DNA of 64,000 bases from Thermohalobaculum sp039805905 (GTDB lineage: Bacteria; Pseudomonadota; Alphaproteobacteria; Rhodobacterales; Rhodobacteraceae). The DNA is taken from assembly GCA_039805905.1 (NCBI GenBank), contig JBDIVM010000007.1, forward strand, positions 124,001 through 188,000, read 5' to 3'. The notes beneath the pieces are model-generated. The model saw only the letters and a list, made by a program, of their open reading frames with translations, had not been told where the DNA came from and did not search any database. Position numbers and translations under genes: made by a program. This document shows positions 35,011-43,132 of this stretch, one piece after another (position 1 is the first letter of the stretch; each line of letters begins with the position of its first letter).

Positions 35011-36597
35011 TCAGTGCCGGAAATGCCGCCGGCCGGTGAACACCATGGCGAGGCCGCGGGCGTCCGCCGCCGCAATCACCTCGGAGTCGCGGACCGAGCC
35101 GCCAGGCTGGATCACCGCGGTGGCACCCGCCTCGGCCGCGGTTATCAGCCCGTCGGGGAAGGGGAAGAAGGCGTCCGAGGCGACCACCGAGCCTTTCGCC
35201 GGGGGCTCGGCCAGCCCCAGCACGTCGGCCATGTCGGCCGACTTCATTGCGGCGATTCGGGTCGAGTCCACGCGGCTCATCTGGCCGGCACCGATGCCGA
35301 CCGTCGCGCCCCCCTTCGCATAGACGATGGCATTGGACCTGACGTGCTTGGCAACTGTCCAGGCAAACAGCAGGTCGCGGAGTTCGGCCTCGGAAGGTGC
35401 CCGCTTCGTCACCGCCTTGAGCCTGTCCGCCGTGACGCGGTCGATGTCATGGTCCTGTACCAGGAAACCGCCGGCCACCTGCCGCCAGGCGAGGCGGGGT
35501 GCGCGCGGATCAGGCAGCGCGCCGGTCACCAGGAGGCGCAGGTTCTTCTTCGCGGCAAAGACGTCGCGGGCGTCGGTGTCAGCCCCGGGAGCGATCACCA
35601 CCTCCGTGAAGATCTCGGCGATCCTCTCCGCAGTCGGCCCGTCGAGAGTCCCGTTCAGCGCCACGATACCGCCGAAGGCCGAGACGCGGTCGCAGTCATA
35701 GGCCTTCGCATAGGCATCGAGCAGGCTGGCGCCCCGGGCGACGCCGCACGGGTTGGCATGCTTGATGATGGCCACCGCCGGCCCGTCCTTCGGATCAAAC
35801 TCGGCCACCAGCTCGAAGGCGGCGTCGGTGTCGTTGATGTTGTTGTAGCTCAGTTCCTTGCCCTGGAGCTGGGTCGCGGTGGCCACCCCCGGCCGGCCCG
35901 AGCCATCGACATAGAAGGCCGCCCGCTGGTGCGGATTCTCGCCGTAGCGGAGCGTCTGTGCGAGCGTGCCGGCGAAGGCGCGGCGGCGCGGGGTCTCCTC
36001 GCCGGTGGCGGCGGCCATCCAGGCCGAGACGGCAGCGTCATAGGCTGCGGTGCGGGCATAGGCCGTGGCGGCGAGGCGCTTCCGGGTGGCAAGCGTGGTG
36101 CCGCCGGTGGCCTCGATCTCGGCCAGCACCGCCTCGTAGTCGGCGGCATCGACCACCACCGCGACATCCGTGTGGTTCTTGGCCGCCGCGCGGATCATCG
36201 CCGGGCCGCCGATGTCGATGTTCTCGACGCAGGCGTCATAGCCGGCGCCGCGGGCGACGGTGGCCTCGAAGGGATAGAGGTTGACGATCAGGAGGTCGAT
36301 CGGGGCGATGCCGTGGGCCCGCATCGCCGCCGCGTGCTCGGGATTGCCGCGGATGGCGAGGAGCCCGCCATGGACCATCGGGTGGAGCGTCTTGACCCGG
36401 CCGTCCATCATCTCCGGGAAGCGGGTGAGCTCGGAGACATCGCGGACGGCGAGCCCGGCATCCCTCAGCGCCTTCGCCGTGCCACCGGTCGAGACCAGCT
36501 CGATGCCCATCGCCGCCAGCCGGTGGCCCAGTTCCTCGAGCCCGGTCTTGTCCGAGACGGAGATCAGCGCGCGGCGGACGGGAACGGCGTTGGTCAT
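35011..36597 (-). CDS. purH: Bifunctional AICAR transformylase/IMP cyclohydrolase
   Basis: Cytosolic enzyme of 528 residues catalysing the last two purine steps: formylation of AICAR and closure to IMP. The N-terminal cyclohydrolase has RRALISVSDKTGLEELGHRL and STGGTAKALRDAG; the transformylase part has QGKELSYNNINDTDAA, HANPCGVARG and the C-terminal SDAFFPFPDG and QPGGSVRDSEVI. ATG 36597 gives the usual start; an upstream start would add ten residues. Ends in a strong hairpin. Confidence 0.95.
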   Translation of the reverse strand: MTNAVPVRRALISVSDKTGLEELGHRLAAMGIELVSTGGTAKALRDAGLAVRDVSELTRFPEMMDGRVKTLHPMVHGGLLAIRGNPEHAAAMRAHGIAPIDLLIVNLYPFEATVARGAGYDACVENIDIGGPAMIRAAAKNHTDVAVVVDAADYEAVLAEIEATGGTTLATRKRLAATAYARTAAYDAAVSAWMAAATGEETPRRRAFAGTLAQTLRYGENPHQRAAFYVDGSGRPGVATATQLQGKELSYNNINDTDAAFELVAEFDPKDGPAVAIIKHANPCGVARGASLLDAYAKAYDCDRVSAFGGIVALNGTLDGPTAERIAEIFTEVVIAPGADTDARDVFAAKKNLRLLVTGALPDPRAPRLAWRQVAGGFLVQDHDIDRVTADRLKAVTKRAPSEAELRDLLFAWTVAKHVRSNAIVYAKGGATVGIGAGQMSRVDSTRIAAMKSADMADVLGLAEPPAKGSVVASDAFFPFPDGLITAAEAGATAVIQPGGSVRDSEVIAAADARGLAMVFTGRRHFRH

Positions 36598-36688
36598 CGG
36601 GGGCCTCGAATTTACAGCGGGATGCACAGGCTGCCGCCCCGATAGCGCGGAAGCGGGCCCGAGGCAAAGCCCCGTTTCGTCGCGGTCC

Positions 36689-37996
36689 CTATGCCCGGCG
36701 GAACCGGGCGGCGAAGAAACCGTCGATGCCGCCCCCGTCGCTCCAGAAATCGGGGCGGGTGCGCAGGTCGCCCTGCGCCGTCAGGAACGCGGCCGGAATG
36801 CCGGCCTCGCCGGCAGCAACAGGCATCCGGACAAAGTCCTCGTGGCGGGCGAGGAAGCCGCGCGCCTGGTCCTCGCCCTCGACCTTGAGCAGCGAGCAGG
36901 TGCAGAAGACCAGCATGCCGCCCGGCACGACCCACGCCGCGGCACGGTCGAGGAGCCGCGACTGGAGTTCGGCCAGCCCCTTGACGTCCGGGCCGCCGCT
37001 GCGCCAGGGCAGGTCGGGATGGCGGCGGATCGTGCCGGTCGCGGTGCAGGGAGCGTCGAGGAGGACGGCGTCGAAGGGCGCCTCCGGCGACCAGCCGAGA
37101 GCATCGGCAACCATGCAATCAGCCGCAAGCCGCGTGCGCGCGAGGTTCGCGGACAGCCGCGCCATGCGGCCCTCGGAGCGGTCGAGCGCCGTCACGGCCG
37201 CCCCGGCGGCCGCGAGCTGGAGCGTCTTGCCGCCCGGCGCGGCGCAGAGGTCGAGGACGCGCATTCCGGCCGGGTCGTGAATCAGACGGGCGGGCAGGGC
37301 GGCGGCGGCGTCCTGCGCCCACCAGGCGCCCTCGGCGAAGCCCGGCAGCGCGCTGATCTGCGGGCGAAGGGCGAGACGCAGCGTGCCGGTCGGCAGCAAT
37401 GTGGCGCCAAGAGCGGCGGCAAGAGCTTCGGCTCCTGCGGGATCGCGCGGGGTCAGATCGACCGTCGCTCCGGCGAGATGGGCGGTGGCGATGGCGCGGG
37501 CCGTCGCCGTGCCCCAGTCCGACGAGAGCCGGCCCCAGAGCCAGCCTGGGGTGTTGAGCCGCGCGGAGTCCTGGGCTGCCGCGATCTCGGGCCCTTCGAC
37601 TGCCAGCCGGTGCCCGACTGCATTGACCAAACCGGCGACCCCCGCGCCGCCACGACCCTGCCGGGCGAGGCGGACGGCGAGGTCGACCGCAGCGTGCGGT
37701 GCGGTGCCGGCGAAGACCAGTTCGGCCGCCATCAGGCGCAGCACGTGCAGCACCGGGGGGCGGGGCATCCGCAGCAGGAAACGGTCGAGCAGGGCATCGA
37801 TCTGGCCGAGGCGGCGGAGCGTGAGGTCGGCGAGGCCGTGGGCCTCGGCGCGCTCGGCCGGGGTCCCGGCAAGCACGGAGTCGGCCGGCATCGCGGAGCG
37901 GTCGAGGACGGCGATCAGCAGCGCCAGCGCGCCCTGCCGCGCGACCAGCCCGGGCGTCTCCGGCTCCGGCCTGCTGCCGCGGCGGGTCACCCCCAC
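36689..37996 (-). CDS. RsmB-like 16S rRNA (cytosine-C5)-methyltransferase (NusB-FMU domains)
   Basis: Protein of 435 residues: an N-terminal NusB-like RNA-binding domain (about 15-145) and a C-terminal RsmB/NOP methyltransferase. SAM motif VLDLCAAPGGKTLQLA, catalytic pair motifs DAPCTATGTIRRHPD and FCTCSLLKVEGE (both Cys are the nucleophile/release pair). Target is probably C967 of 16S rRNA. Start overlaps the htpX stop by 10 bp; both are on the minus strand, with htpX upstream in transcription. Confidence 0.88.
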   Translation of the reverse strand: MGVTRRGSRPEPETPGLVARQGALALLIAVLDRSAMPADSVLAGTPAERAEAHGLADLTLRRLGQIDALLDRFLLRMPRPPVLHVLRLMAAELVFAGTAPHAAVDLAVRLARQGRGGAGVAGLVNAVGHRLAVEGPEIAAAQDSARLNTPGWLWGRLSSDWGTATARAIATAHLAGATVDLTPRDPAGAEALAAALGATLLPTGTLRLALRPQISALPGFAEGAWWAQDAAAALPARLIHDPAGMRVLDLCAAPGGKTLQLAAAGAAVTALDRSEGRMARLSANLARTRLAADCMVADALGWSPEAPFDAVLLDAPCTATGTIRRHPDLPWRSGGPDVKGLAELQSRLLDRAAAWVVPGGMLVFCTCSLLKVEGEDQARGFLARHEDFVRMPVAAGEAGIPAAFLTAQGDLRTRPDFWSDGGGIDGFFAARFRRA

Positions 37997-38889
37997 GGGC
38001 CGCGGCGGCGGGCGGGTGCGCCGAGGTCGCCCGAATTCGCGGTGCGGCCCATCTCGGCCGCCTGCTGCTGCAGTGCGGCAATGCGGTTCTCGGTCGCCGG
38101 ATGGGTGGCGAACAGGCTGTCCATGCGGCGGCCGGAGAGCGGGTTGACGATGAAGAGCGGCGCGGTCGCGGGATGGGTCTCCACGGTCTCCATCTCGTAG
38201 CGCGCGGACTGGCCCGAGATGCGGGAGAGCGCCGAGGCGAGCCAGAGCGGGTTGCCGCAGATCTCGCCGCCCAGCTGGTCGGCGGAATATTCGCGGGTGC
38301 GGCTGATCATCATCTGGATCATCATCGCCGCCAGCGGCGCGAGGATCACGGCGAGGATCACGCCGATGAAGCCGAGCGGGTTGCGGTCGCGGCCGCCGCC
38401 GAAGAACAGGCCGAACTGGGCCAGCATCGAGATCGCGCCGGCGACCGTGGCGGCGACCGTCATGGTCAGTGTGTCGCGGTTCCTGATGTGGGCGAGCTCG
38501 TGGGCGATGACGCCGGCCAGCTCCTCGCGGCTCAGCGCCTGCAGGATGCCGGTGGTGACGGCGACCGCGCCCTTCTCGGGGCTGCGGCCGGTGGCGAAGG
38601 CGTTGGGCTGCGGCTGCTCGATCACGTAGAGCTGCGGCATCGGCAGCTCGGCGCGCCGCGCGAGGTCCTGCACCATGTCGTAAAGATCGGGCGCCGTGGC
38701 GCGGGTGACGGGCCGCGCGTTGTGGGCGGCGAGCGCGAGGCGGTCGGAGTTCCAGAAGGCGAAGGCGTTGGTGCCAAGGGCGAAGACGAGCGCGATCACC
38801 GCGCCGGCCTGGCCCCCGATCAGCCAGCCGACACTCAGGAACAGCGCTGTCAGCGCCGCCAGCAGCATCATGGTCCGGGTGAGGTTCAT
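37987..38889 (-). CDS. htpX: Membrane protease HtpX
   Basis: Zinc metalloprotease of the inner membrane, 300 residues, degrading misfolded membrane proteins. Two N-terminal helices (TMMLLAALTALFLSVGWLIG, ...), the zinc motif VIAHELAHIRNRD, helices 3-4 (ISMLAQFGLFFGGG, VILAVILAPLAAMMIQMM), and the downstream Glu in REYSADQLGGE. ATG 38889 is followed by MNLTRTMMLL. First gene of the htpX-rsmB-like pair, divergent from DUF1674. Confidence 0.94.
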   Translation of the reverse strand: MNLTRTMMLLAALTALFLSVGWLIGGQAGAVIALVFALGTNAFAFWNSDRLALAAHNARPVTRATAPDLYDMVQDLARRAELPMPQLYVIEQPQPNAFATGRSPEKGAVAVTTGILQALSREELAGVIAHELAHIRNRDTLTMTVAATVAGAISMLAQFGLFFGGGRDRNPLGFIGVILAVILAPLAAMMIQMMISRTREYSADQLGGEICGNPLWLASALSRISGQSARYEMETVETHPATAPLFIVNPLSGRRMDSLFATHPATENRIAALQQQAAEMGRTANSGDLGAPARRRGPWG

Positions 38890-38979
38890 CGGTTCTCGCC
38901 GCTCCGTGGTCCGGTTGGCTCCGGTTGCCATCCCGCCCGCCGGGGCCCTATGCTCCGGCAGGCACACCGGAGCAGATAT

Positions 38980-39165
38980 ATGGGCGCGGACAGGGCGAGA
39001 GAAGAGCGGATCCGGGCGGCGGCCGGGCGGGCACTGGCCGAGGCCGAGGCAAGGCGGCAGGCGGCGGGGGAACCGGAGCGGCCGAGAGAACTCGGGGGCC
39101 GCAAGGGGCCCGAGCCGGTCCGCTATGGCGACTGGGAGAAGGACGGGCTGGCGGTCGATTTCTGA
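38980..39165 (+). CDS. DUF1674 protein (SdhAF4-like succinate dehydrogenase assembly factor)
   Basis: Sixty-one residue basic protein. The C-terminal signature GGRKGPEPVRYGDWEKDGLA followed by VDF is diagnostic for DUF1674, the bacterial counterpart of the mitochondrial flavinylation/assembly factor SDHAF4. The N-terminal half is an Arg/Ala-rich helix. Divergent from htpX with 90 bp between starts. A palindrome follows the stop. Confidence 0.88.
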   Translation: MGADRAREERIRAAAGRALAEAEARRQAAGEPERPRELGGRKGPEPVRYGDWEKDGLAVDF

Positions 39166-39177
39166 GGGGCGCGCAAG

Positions 39178-39197
39178 CCTTCTCAGGCCTGAGAAGG
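39178..39197 (+). terminator. Palindrome after DUF1674, probable terminator
   Basis: CCTTCTCAGGCCTGAGAAGG is a perfect 20-bp palindrome 12 bp beyond the stop codon. There is no U-tract in the plus strand, so it may stop transcription weakly or stabilise the 3' end. Confidence 0.5.
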
Positions 39198-39362
39198 GGG
39201 CGAGGTGCTGATTTCATTGGAAAGTTGAAAGCTGGGGGTGTGAGCAAGGTGCACATTTGTCCCCACCGCGGGGCGGTGGGTGCAGTGCGCAGGAAGGCGC
39301 ACGCTACGCCTGCTGACATCTCGACATTGACCGCCGTGCCTGGATTGCCGATCCTTGGCGCA

Positions 39363-39939
39363 TGTGTCCGTTCTCGACATACCGAGCGCCCGCCAAATCC
39401 AGCACCGAAGGACCGCCCTCTGACGCGTGAGCAGGCGCGGGATCTGATTGCCGGTGCAGGTGGTCCGCATGTCGCCTTGGCAATCATCCTGATGCTGGGC
39501 ACCGGAGCCCGTGTGCGCGCCATCCTTGAACTGAAATGGGCCCGTGTCGATTTCGACAGAAGCCTCATCGCGCTCGCCGATCCGGACGACAACTCGCCGC
39601 GGAAGGTCGGGGCACTGGTGCCCAATGAACCGCATGGTCCGCTCAGCGTTGCAGGACGCTCGCGATGGCGCCTTGACGGACTATGGTATCGCATGGGCCA
39701 GTCGTCCGGTCGGCTCCGTCAAGAAGGGACTGAGGCTTGACGCACGCGATGCCGGACGCGAGCATGTCTCACAGCATGTCCTGCGTCACACAGCTGCGGC
39801 GTGGATGGCCGAAGCGGGCCGCCCGATGTCGGAGAGCGCGCAATATCCGGGGCACCGGAACAGTCTGGTGACCGAGCGAGTCTATGCCCGTAACAGCCCT
39901 GGCTCCCTCAGAGGCGCTGCCAGCGTTCTTGACCTTTAG
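39363..39939 (+). pseudogene. Frameshifted tyrosine recombinase (phage-type integrase) relic
   Basis: C-terminal catalytic half of a tyrosine integrase in two frames. Frame 1 (to about 39623): DRPLTREQARDLIAGAGGPH and LGTGARVRAILELKWARVDF, containing the catalytic Arg. Frame 2 (from about 39624): MNRMVRSALQDARDGALTDY, KKGL, HVLRHTAAAWMAEAG, YPGHRNSLVTERVYA with the catalytic His-Arg and Tyr. The join is at GTGCCC-A-ATGAAC, where one extra A (39624/39625) breaks the frame. The N-terminal arm- and core-binding part is missing. It lies 57 bp from the 3' end of tRNA-Val, as expected for an integrase at its tRNA target. Confidence 0.8.
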
Positions 39940-39996
39940 GCGGCTCAGATGAACCAGGGACACCTGAGCCGATCGGAGGTAAGCGCTTGAGGAAAA

Positions 39997-40071
39997 TGGT
40001 GGGCGCGGCAAGGATTGAACTTGCGACCCCTACGATGTCAACGTAGTGCTCTCCCGCTGAGCTACGCGCCC
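39997..40071 (-). tRNA. tRNA-Val (anticodon GAC)
   Basis: Complete cloverleaf on the minus strand, 75 nt including an encoded CCA: acceptor GGGCGCG/CGCGCCC, D arm GCTC/GAGC, anticodon stem CTACG/CGTAG with loop TTGACAT, short variable loop, T arm GCAAG-TTCAATC-CTTGC, discriminator A. Anticodon GAC reads valine GUC/GUU. Its 3' end faces the integrase relic, so it was probably an integration site. Confidence 0.96.
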
Positions 40072-40192
40072 TGACCCGAGGGTGGAGAGCCGTATAAGCC
40101 CGCGCAGGACGCCACGCAAGCCCAAACGGGCCAGCGGATCGGCCCAAGAAAAGGGGTGTGCAGGTCACTGCGTGCACGACTAAGGTAGCGTC

Positions 40193-41056
40193 ATGGACTC
40201 GCCCTCTCCCTTTCGGCTGACCGAGCCGGAGCGCCTGACCACCGGCGTGGTCTTCAATTCCCCGCACAGCGGCCGGGACTATCCGGCCGAGCTGGTGCGG
40301 CGCTCGCGACTCTCGCTGCCGGAGCTCAGGGCGTCCGAGGACGTTCTGGTCGAGGCGCTGTTCGCCAGTGCGCCGGGGAACGGCGCGCCGCTGCTGGCAG
40401 CGATCGCGCCGCGTGTCTGGATCGATCTGAACCGCGCGCCCAATGAGCTGGATCCGGCTCTCGTGAGTGGCACAAGGCCTCACGGGCTGAACCAGCGGGT
40501 CGCTGCCGGGCTCGGCGTGATTCCGCGAGTCGTCTCGGAGGGATCCGAGATCTACCGCAGAAAGATCCCGCTGGCGGAGGCGGAGGTTCGCATCCGGCGC
40601 TATCATACCCCCTATCACGCGATGCTCGAAACGCTCCTGCTGCGCGCCCGGGAGGCCTTCGGGTCGGCGATCCTGTTCGATTGCCACTCCATGCCCACCG
40701 TGGCCTTGCGCGCGGCGCCGAGGGTGCAGGGGCGCTGCCCGGAGATCGTGCTGGGAGACAGGTTCGGAGCGTCGGCCGGCCGGGCGGTGATGGCGTTCAC
40801 CCAGCGGGCATTCGAGCGGGTGGGCTTCCTCGTTGTCCGGAACGCGCCCTTTGCCGGCGGGTATATCACGCAGCGCTATGGCCGGCCGGCGCGGAACCTG
40901 CACGCGATCCAGATCGAGATCGATCGCGGACTCTATCTCGACCAGCGAACACTGGAACCGCTTCCGGGCTATGACGGCCTGCGGGAAAGGCTGTCGCAGG
41001 TCGTGGCGGACCTCGCCGGACTCTCGCACGGGGCAGAGGGGGTCGCCGCCGAGTGA
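40193..41056 (+). CDS. N-formylglutamate amidohydrolase
   Basis: Zinc-type hydrolase of 287 residues, hydrolysing N-formyl-L-glutamate in the final step of some histidine pathways. Early motif FNSPHSGRDYP with the metal-binding His, then VWIDLNRAPNELDP, FDCHSMP, and the late PFAGGYITQRYGRP and QIEIDRGLYLD. Not within a hut cluster, so the physiological substrate is uncertain. Adjacent to the small RNA and divergent with respect to tRNA-Val. Confidence 0.87.
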   Translation: MDSPSPFRLTEPERLTTGVVFNSPHSGRDYPAELVRRSRLSLPELRASEDVLVEALFASAPGNGAPLLAAIAPRVWIDLNRAPNELDPALVSGTRPHGLNQRVAAGLGVIPRVVSEGSEIYRRKIPLAEAEVRIRRYHTPYHAMLETLLLRAREAFGSAILFDCHSMPTVALRAAPRVQGRCPEIVLGDRFGASAGRAVMAFTQRAFERVGFLVVRNAPFAGGYITQRYGRPARNLHAIQIEIDRGLYLDQRTLEPLPGYDGLRERLSQVVADLAGLSHGAEGVAAE

Positions 41057-41092
41057 ACGCGGCGTGAGCACGGCACGGCGGGGCAGCCGGCG

Positions 41093-41117
41093 AAAAAAAG
41101 GCCGGGAGAACCCGGCC
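41093..41117 (-). terminator. Intrinsic terminator of the small RNA
   Basis: On the minus strand GGCCGGG-TTCT-CCCGGCC is followed by TTTTTTT, a textbook Rho-independent terminator. Because the stem is symmetric it may also slow plus-strand transcripts of the amidohydrolase gene, but there is no U-run on that strand. Confidence 0.85.
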
Positions 41118-41172
41118 CAAGTCTAAGGGAGGAAACGCCCAAGAAGGGCTACGATACAGGGTATCGCTAAGC
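41093..41172 (-). ncRNA. Predicted approx. 80-nt small RNA with anti-Shine-Dalgarno motif
   Basis: From the promoter at 41177-41205 transcription would start near 41172 and end in the U-run at 41099-41093. The transcript has hairpin 1 (CGAUAC-CCU-GUAUCG), hairpin 2 (GCCC-UUCUU-GGGC), then unpaired GUUUCCUCCCUUAG, and the terminator stem GGCCGGG-UUCU-CCCGGCC plus seven U. The exposed CCUCCC can pair with Shine-Dalgarno sites, as in the CcsR-type sRNAs of Rhodobacter. No protein frame fits. It might also be processed from the dinB 3' side. Confidence 0.65.
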
Positions 41173-41176
41173 CGGG

Positions 41177-41205
41177 AGTTTAAGTGCGCGATGCTGCGGG
41201 ATCAA
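41177..41205 (-). promoter_or_regulatory. Promoter of the small RNA
   Basis: Minus-strand TTGATC (41205-41200), 17-bp spacer, TAAACT (41182-41177), about 5-7 bp before the predicted start. A good sigma-70-type match. Confidence 0.6.
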
Positions 41206-41277
41206 TTCCTGCCGCGATGTGGCTGTGCAAACAGGTCACGAACTGTGGCAAATCCGCTATACCTGCCGGCGTGACCC

Positions 41278-42537
41278 TCAACGCAGCGCGCGGCCGCGGA
41301 TGATCGCGTTCTTGCCGAACCGGGCGCGGATAACGTCGGTGGCCGCCTCGGCGCGGCGAATGGCGTCGGGGTCGGTGGCGAAGAGGTCGGCGGGCGGGGC
41401 GTCGCCCGGGCTGTCCGCGAGCGCCGAGAGGCCGATGCCGATGAGCCGGAACGGGCCCTCGGCGAGCAGGCCGTCCAGCATCGTCTCGCCGTTCCGGTAG
41501 ATGTCGTCGGCGAGGTTGGTGGCCCGGGCCAGGCGCTGCTGGCGGGTCAGGGTGCGGAAGTCGGCGCGCTTCAGCTTCAGCGTCACGGTGCCGCCGTGGA
41601 GGCCCCGGGCCTTGGCGCGGTCGGAGGTCTTCACCGCGAGCCGCCAGAGGTGGCCGCTGAGGGGTTCGCGATCCGAGATGTCCGCGTCGAAGGTGGTCTC
41701 CGACGAGATGCTCTTGACCTCCTGGTCGGGGTCCACCCGGCGCCGGTCGACGCCGAGGGAAAGCTCGTGCAGCCGCCTCCCGATGCTCCCGTAGCGGGCG
41801 ACCAGCCGCTCGGGGGCCGCGGCGCGGAGGTCGGCGATGGCGTGGTAGCCGTCGGCCTCGAGGCGGCGCGCCAGGGCCTCGCCCACGCCCCAGATGGAGC
41901 GGACCGGGCGGGGCGCCAGGAACTCCAGCGTCTCGGCCCGGCCGATCACCGAGAAGCCGCGGGGCTTGTCGAGGTCGGAGGCGACCTTGGCGAGGTACTT
42001 GGTGTGGCTCAAGCCCACCGAGACGGTGATGCCGGTCTCGCGCTCGATGGCCTGGGCGAGGCGGGCGAGAGAGAGCGCCGGGGGGCCGCCGAGCAGGCGC
42101 TCGGTGCCCGAGAGGTCGAGGAAGGCCTCGTCGAGCGAGAGGGGCTCGACCAGCGGGGTCAGCGCCAGCATGGCCTCGCGGATCTGCCGGCTGACGGCGG
42201 CATAGACCTCCATCCGGGGGCGGAGCACGACGGCGCCGGGGCAGAGCTTCAGCGCCCTGAACATCGGCATGGCCGAGCGGACGCCGGCCATGCGGGCGAT
42301 GTAGCAGCAGGTCGAGACCACGCCCCGCCGCCCGCCGCCGACGATCACCGGCCGGCCGGCGAGCGAGGGGTCGTCGCGCTTCTCGACCGAGGCATAGAAG
42401 GCGTCGCAGTCGAGATGGGCGATGGCGAGGCCGGAGAGCTCGGCGTGGCGCACCAGCCGCGGCCGCCCGCAGGCCGGGCAGCGCGGCCCCGGATCGCGGT
42501 CGAATCGGGCCAGACAATCGCGGCAGAGCGCCTCCAT
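41278..42537 (-). CDS. dinB: DNA polymerase IV (Y-family)
   Basis: Error-prone translesion polymerase of 419 residues. An N-terminal zinc ribbon of the alphaproteobacterial type (CRDC...CPAC, residues about 4-23) precedes the Y-family palm: IAHLDCDAFYASVEKRDDP, VVSTCCYIARMAG, LSLDEAFLDLSGT (SLDE catalytic acids) and VGLSHTKYLAKVASD, then the HhH and little-finger domains. ATG 42537 begins before the zinc ribbon. Upstream is repeat copy B. Confidence 0.92.
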   Translation of the reverse strand: MEALCRDCLARFDRDPGPRCPACGRPRLVRHAELSGLAIAHLDCDAFYASVEKRDDPSLAGRPVIVGGGRRGVVSTCCYIARMAGVRSAMPMFRALKLCPGAVVLRPRMEVYAAVSRQIREAMLALTPLVEPLSLDEAFLDLSGTERLLGGPPALSLARLAQAIERETGITVSVGLSHTKYLAKVASDLDKPRGFSVIGRAETLEFLAPRPVRSIWGVGEALARRLEADGYHAIADLRAAAPERLVARYGSIGRRLHELSLGVDRRRVDPDQEVKSISSETTFDADISDREPLSGHLWRLAVKTSDRAKARGLHGGTVTLKLKRADFRTLTRQQRLARATNLADDIYRNGETMLDGLLAEGPFRLIGIGLSALADSPGDAPPADLFATDPDAIRRAEAATDVIRARFGKNAIIRGRALR

Positions 42538-42574
42538 GGGGGGAGGGTAGCAGGTTGCCGGGAGGGGCGGGAGA

Positions 42575-42613
42575 GGGGAGTGTAACACAGTGTACGCGAG
42601 GATAATGGGTTGA
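42575..42613 (-). repeat. Copy B of the 39-bp intergenic repeat
   Basis: Read on the minus strand from 42613, about 32/39 identical to copy A (32971-33009), with the core CGCGTACACTGTG. It lies 38 bp before the dinB ATG; its adjoining AT-rich flank is also similar to DNA near 39205-39250. Confidence 0.6.
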
Positions 42614-42824
42614 TTTTGTAATGGAATTTAAAGGTGGGGTGTGTGGTGGGTGTCGAGCTTGGTCCCGCACCCCCGCAGCGCCACGGTTCTACGGCCCCTG
42701 CGGAACGATCTGAGCATTCAATTACCTGCATTTCTGGCCAAATGCGCCACCAGCGGTTGACCGTGCCGCGACATATTCTGATAATTCCCCGCTGAGATTT
42801 GCTCGGCCATGTGGACGGATTTGA

Positions 42825-43016
42825 TCAAGATGGTGGAACTCCGCGCCAATGGGGTGCTGAGCGTGCTATTTCTCCCTCCCCCGACCCAGACAGCCTCTCG
42901 ATCTCGTCGAACACCTCGTCCAGCAGCACCCCGGTGGCCTCGCGCCCGGTGACGTGCAGGCACCCGCCGTCCCGCGTCATTTCGCGGCGGATGGTCAGGC
43001 CGGGGTGGGGGCGCAT
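42825..43016 (-). pseudogene. Possible truncated gene fragment
   Basis: A 63-codon frame begins MRPHPGLTIRREMTRDGGCL and HVTGREATGVLLDEVFDEIE. Third positions are almost all G/C up to about 42890, then the composition falls sharply and the last 16 codons look like random AT-richer DNA. This suggests a gene cut at a junction; no ribosome site is seen and the family is unknown. It could be an artefact. Confidence 0.3.
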
Positions 43017-43115
43017 CAGGCCGGGGGGGGGGGCCAGGTCTCGGGGCCACGGGGTCTCGGGGCCCCGAGGATCGCGGGAAAGCGCGGATTTTCGGTAAAT
43101 TCGCCGGGAGGGCGC

Positions 43116-43132
43116 GGCGGGGTGAGCCCGCC
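43116..43132 (-). terminator. Hairpin at the end of pyrF
   Basis: GGCGGG (43116-43121) pairs with CCCGCC (43127-43132) with loop GTGAG, directly abutting the pyrF stop at 43133. The motif GTAGGGCGGG after a gene end is a common intergenic hairpin type. No U-run. Confidence 0.45.

Larger units (their letters stand above)
42538..43115. other. Non-coding stretch between dinB and pyrF with scar-like composition
   Basis: About 580 bp. Contains repeat copy B (42575-42613), a further AT-rich segment to about 42890, a short GC-rich possible gene fragment, a run of eleven G (43023-43033), a duplicated GTCTCGGGGCC (near 43038 and 43054) and a 14-bp palindrome CTCGGGGCCCCGAG (43056-43069). No convincing complete gene. 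Confidence 0.5.

Noticed and set aside
39275..39300. Possible degenerate copy of the tRNA-Val 3' end (GGTGGGTGC near the integrase relic)
   Set aside because: Only about 8 of 9 bases match and the flank diverges; too short to call an attachment site.
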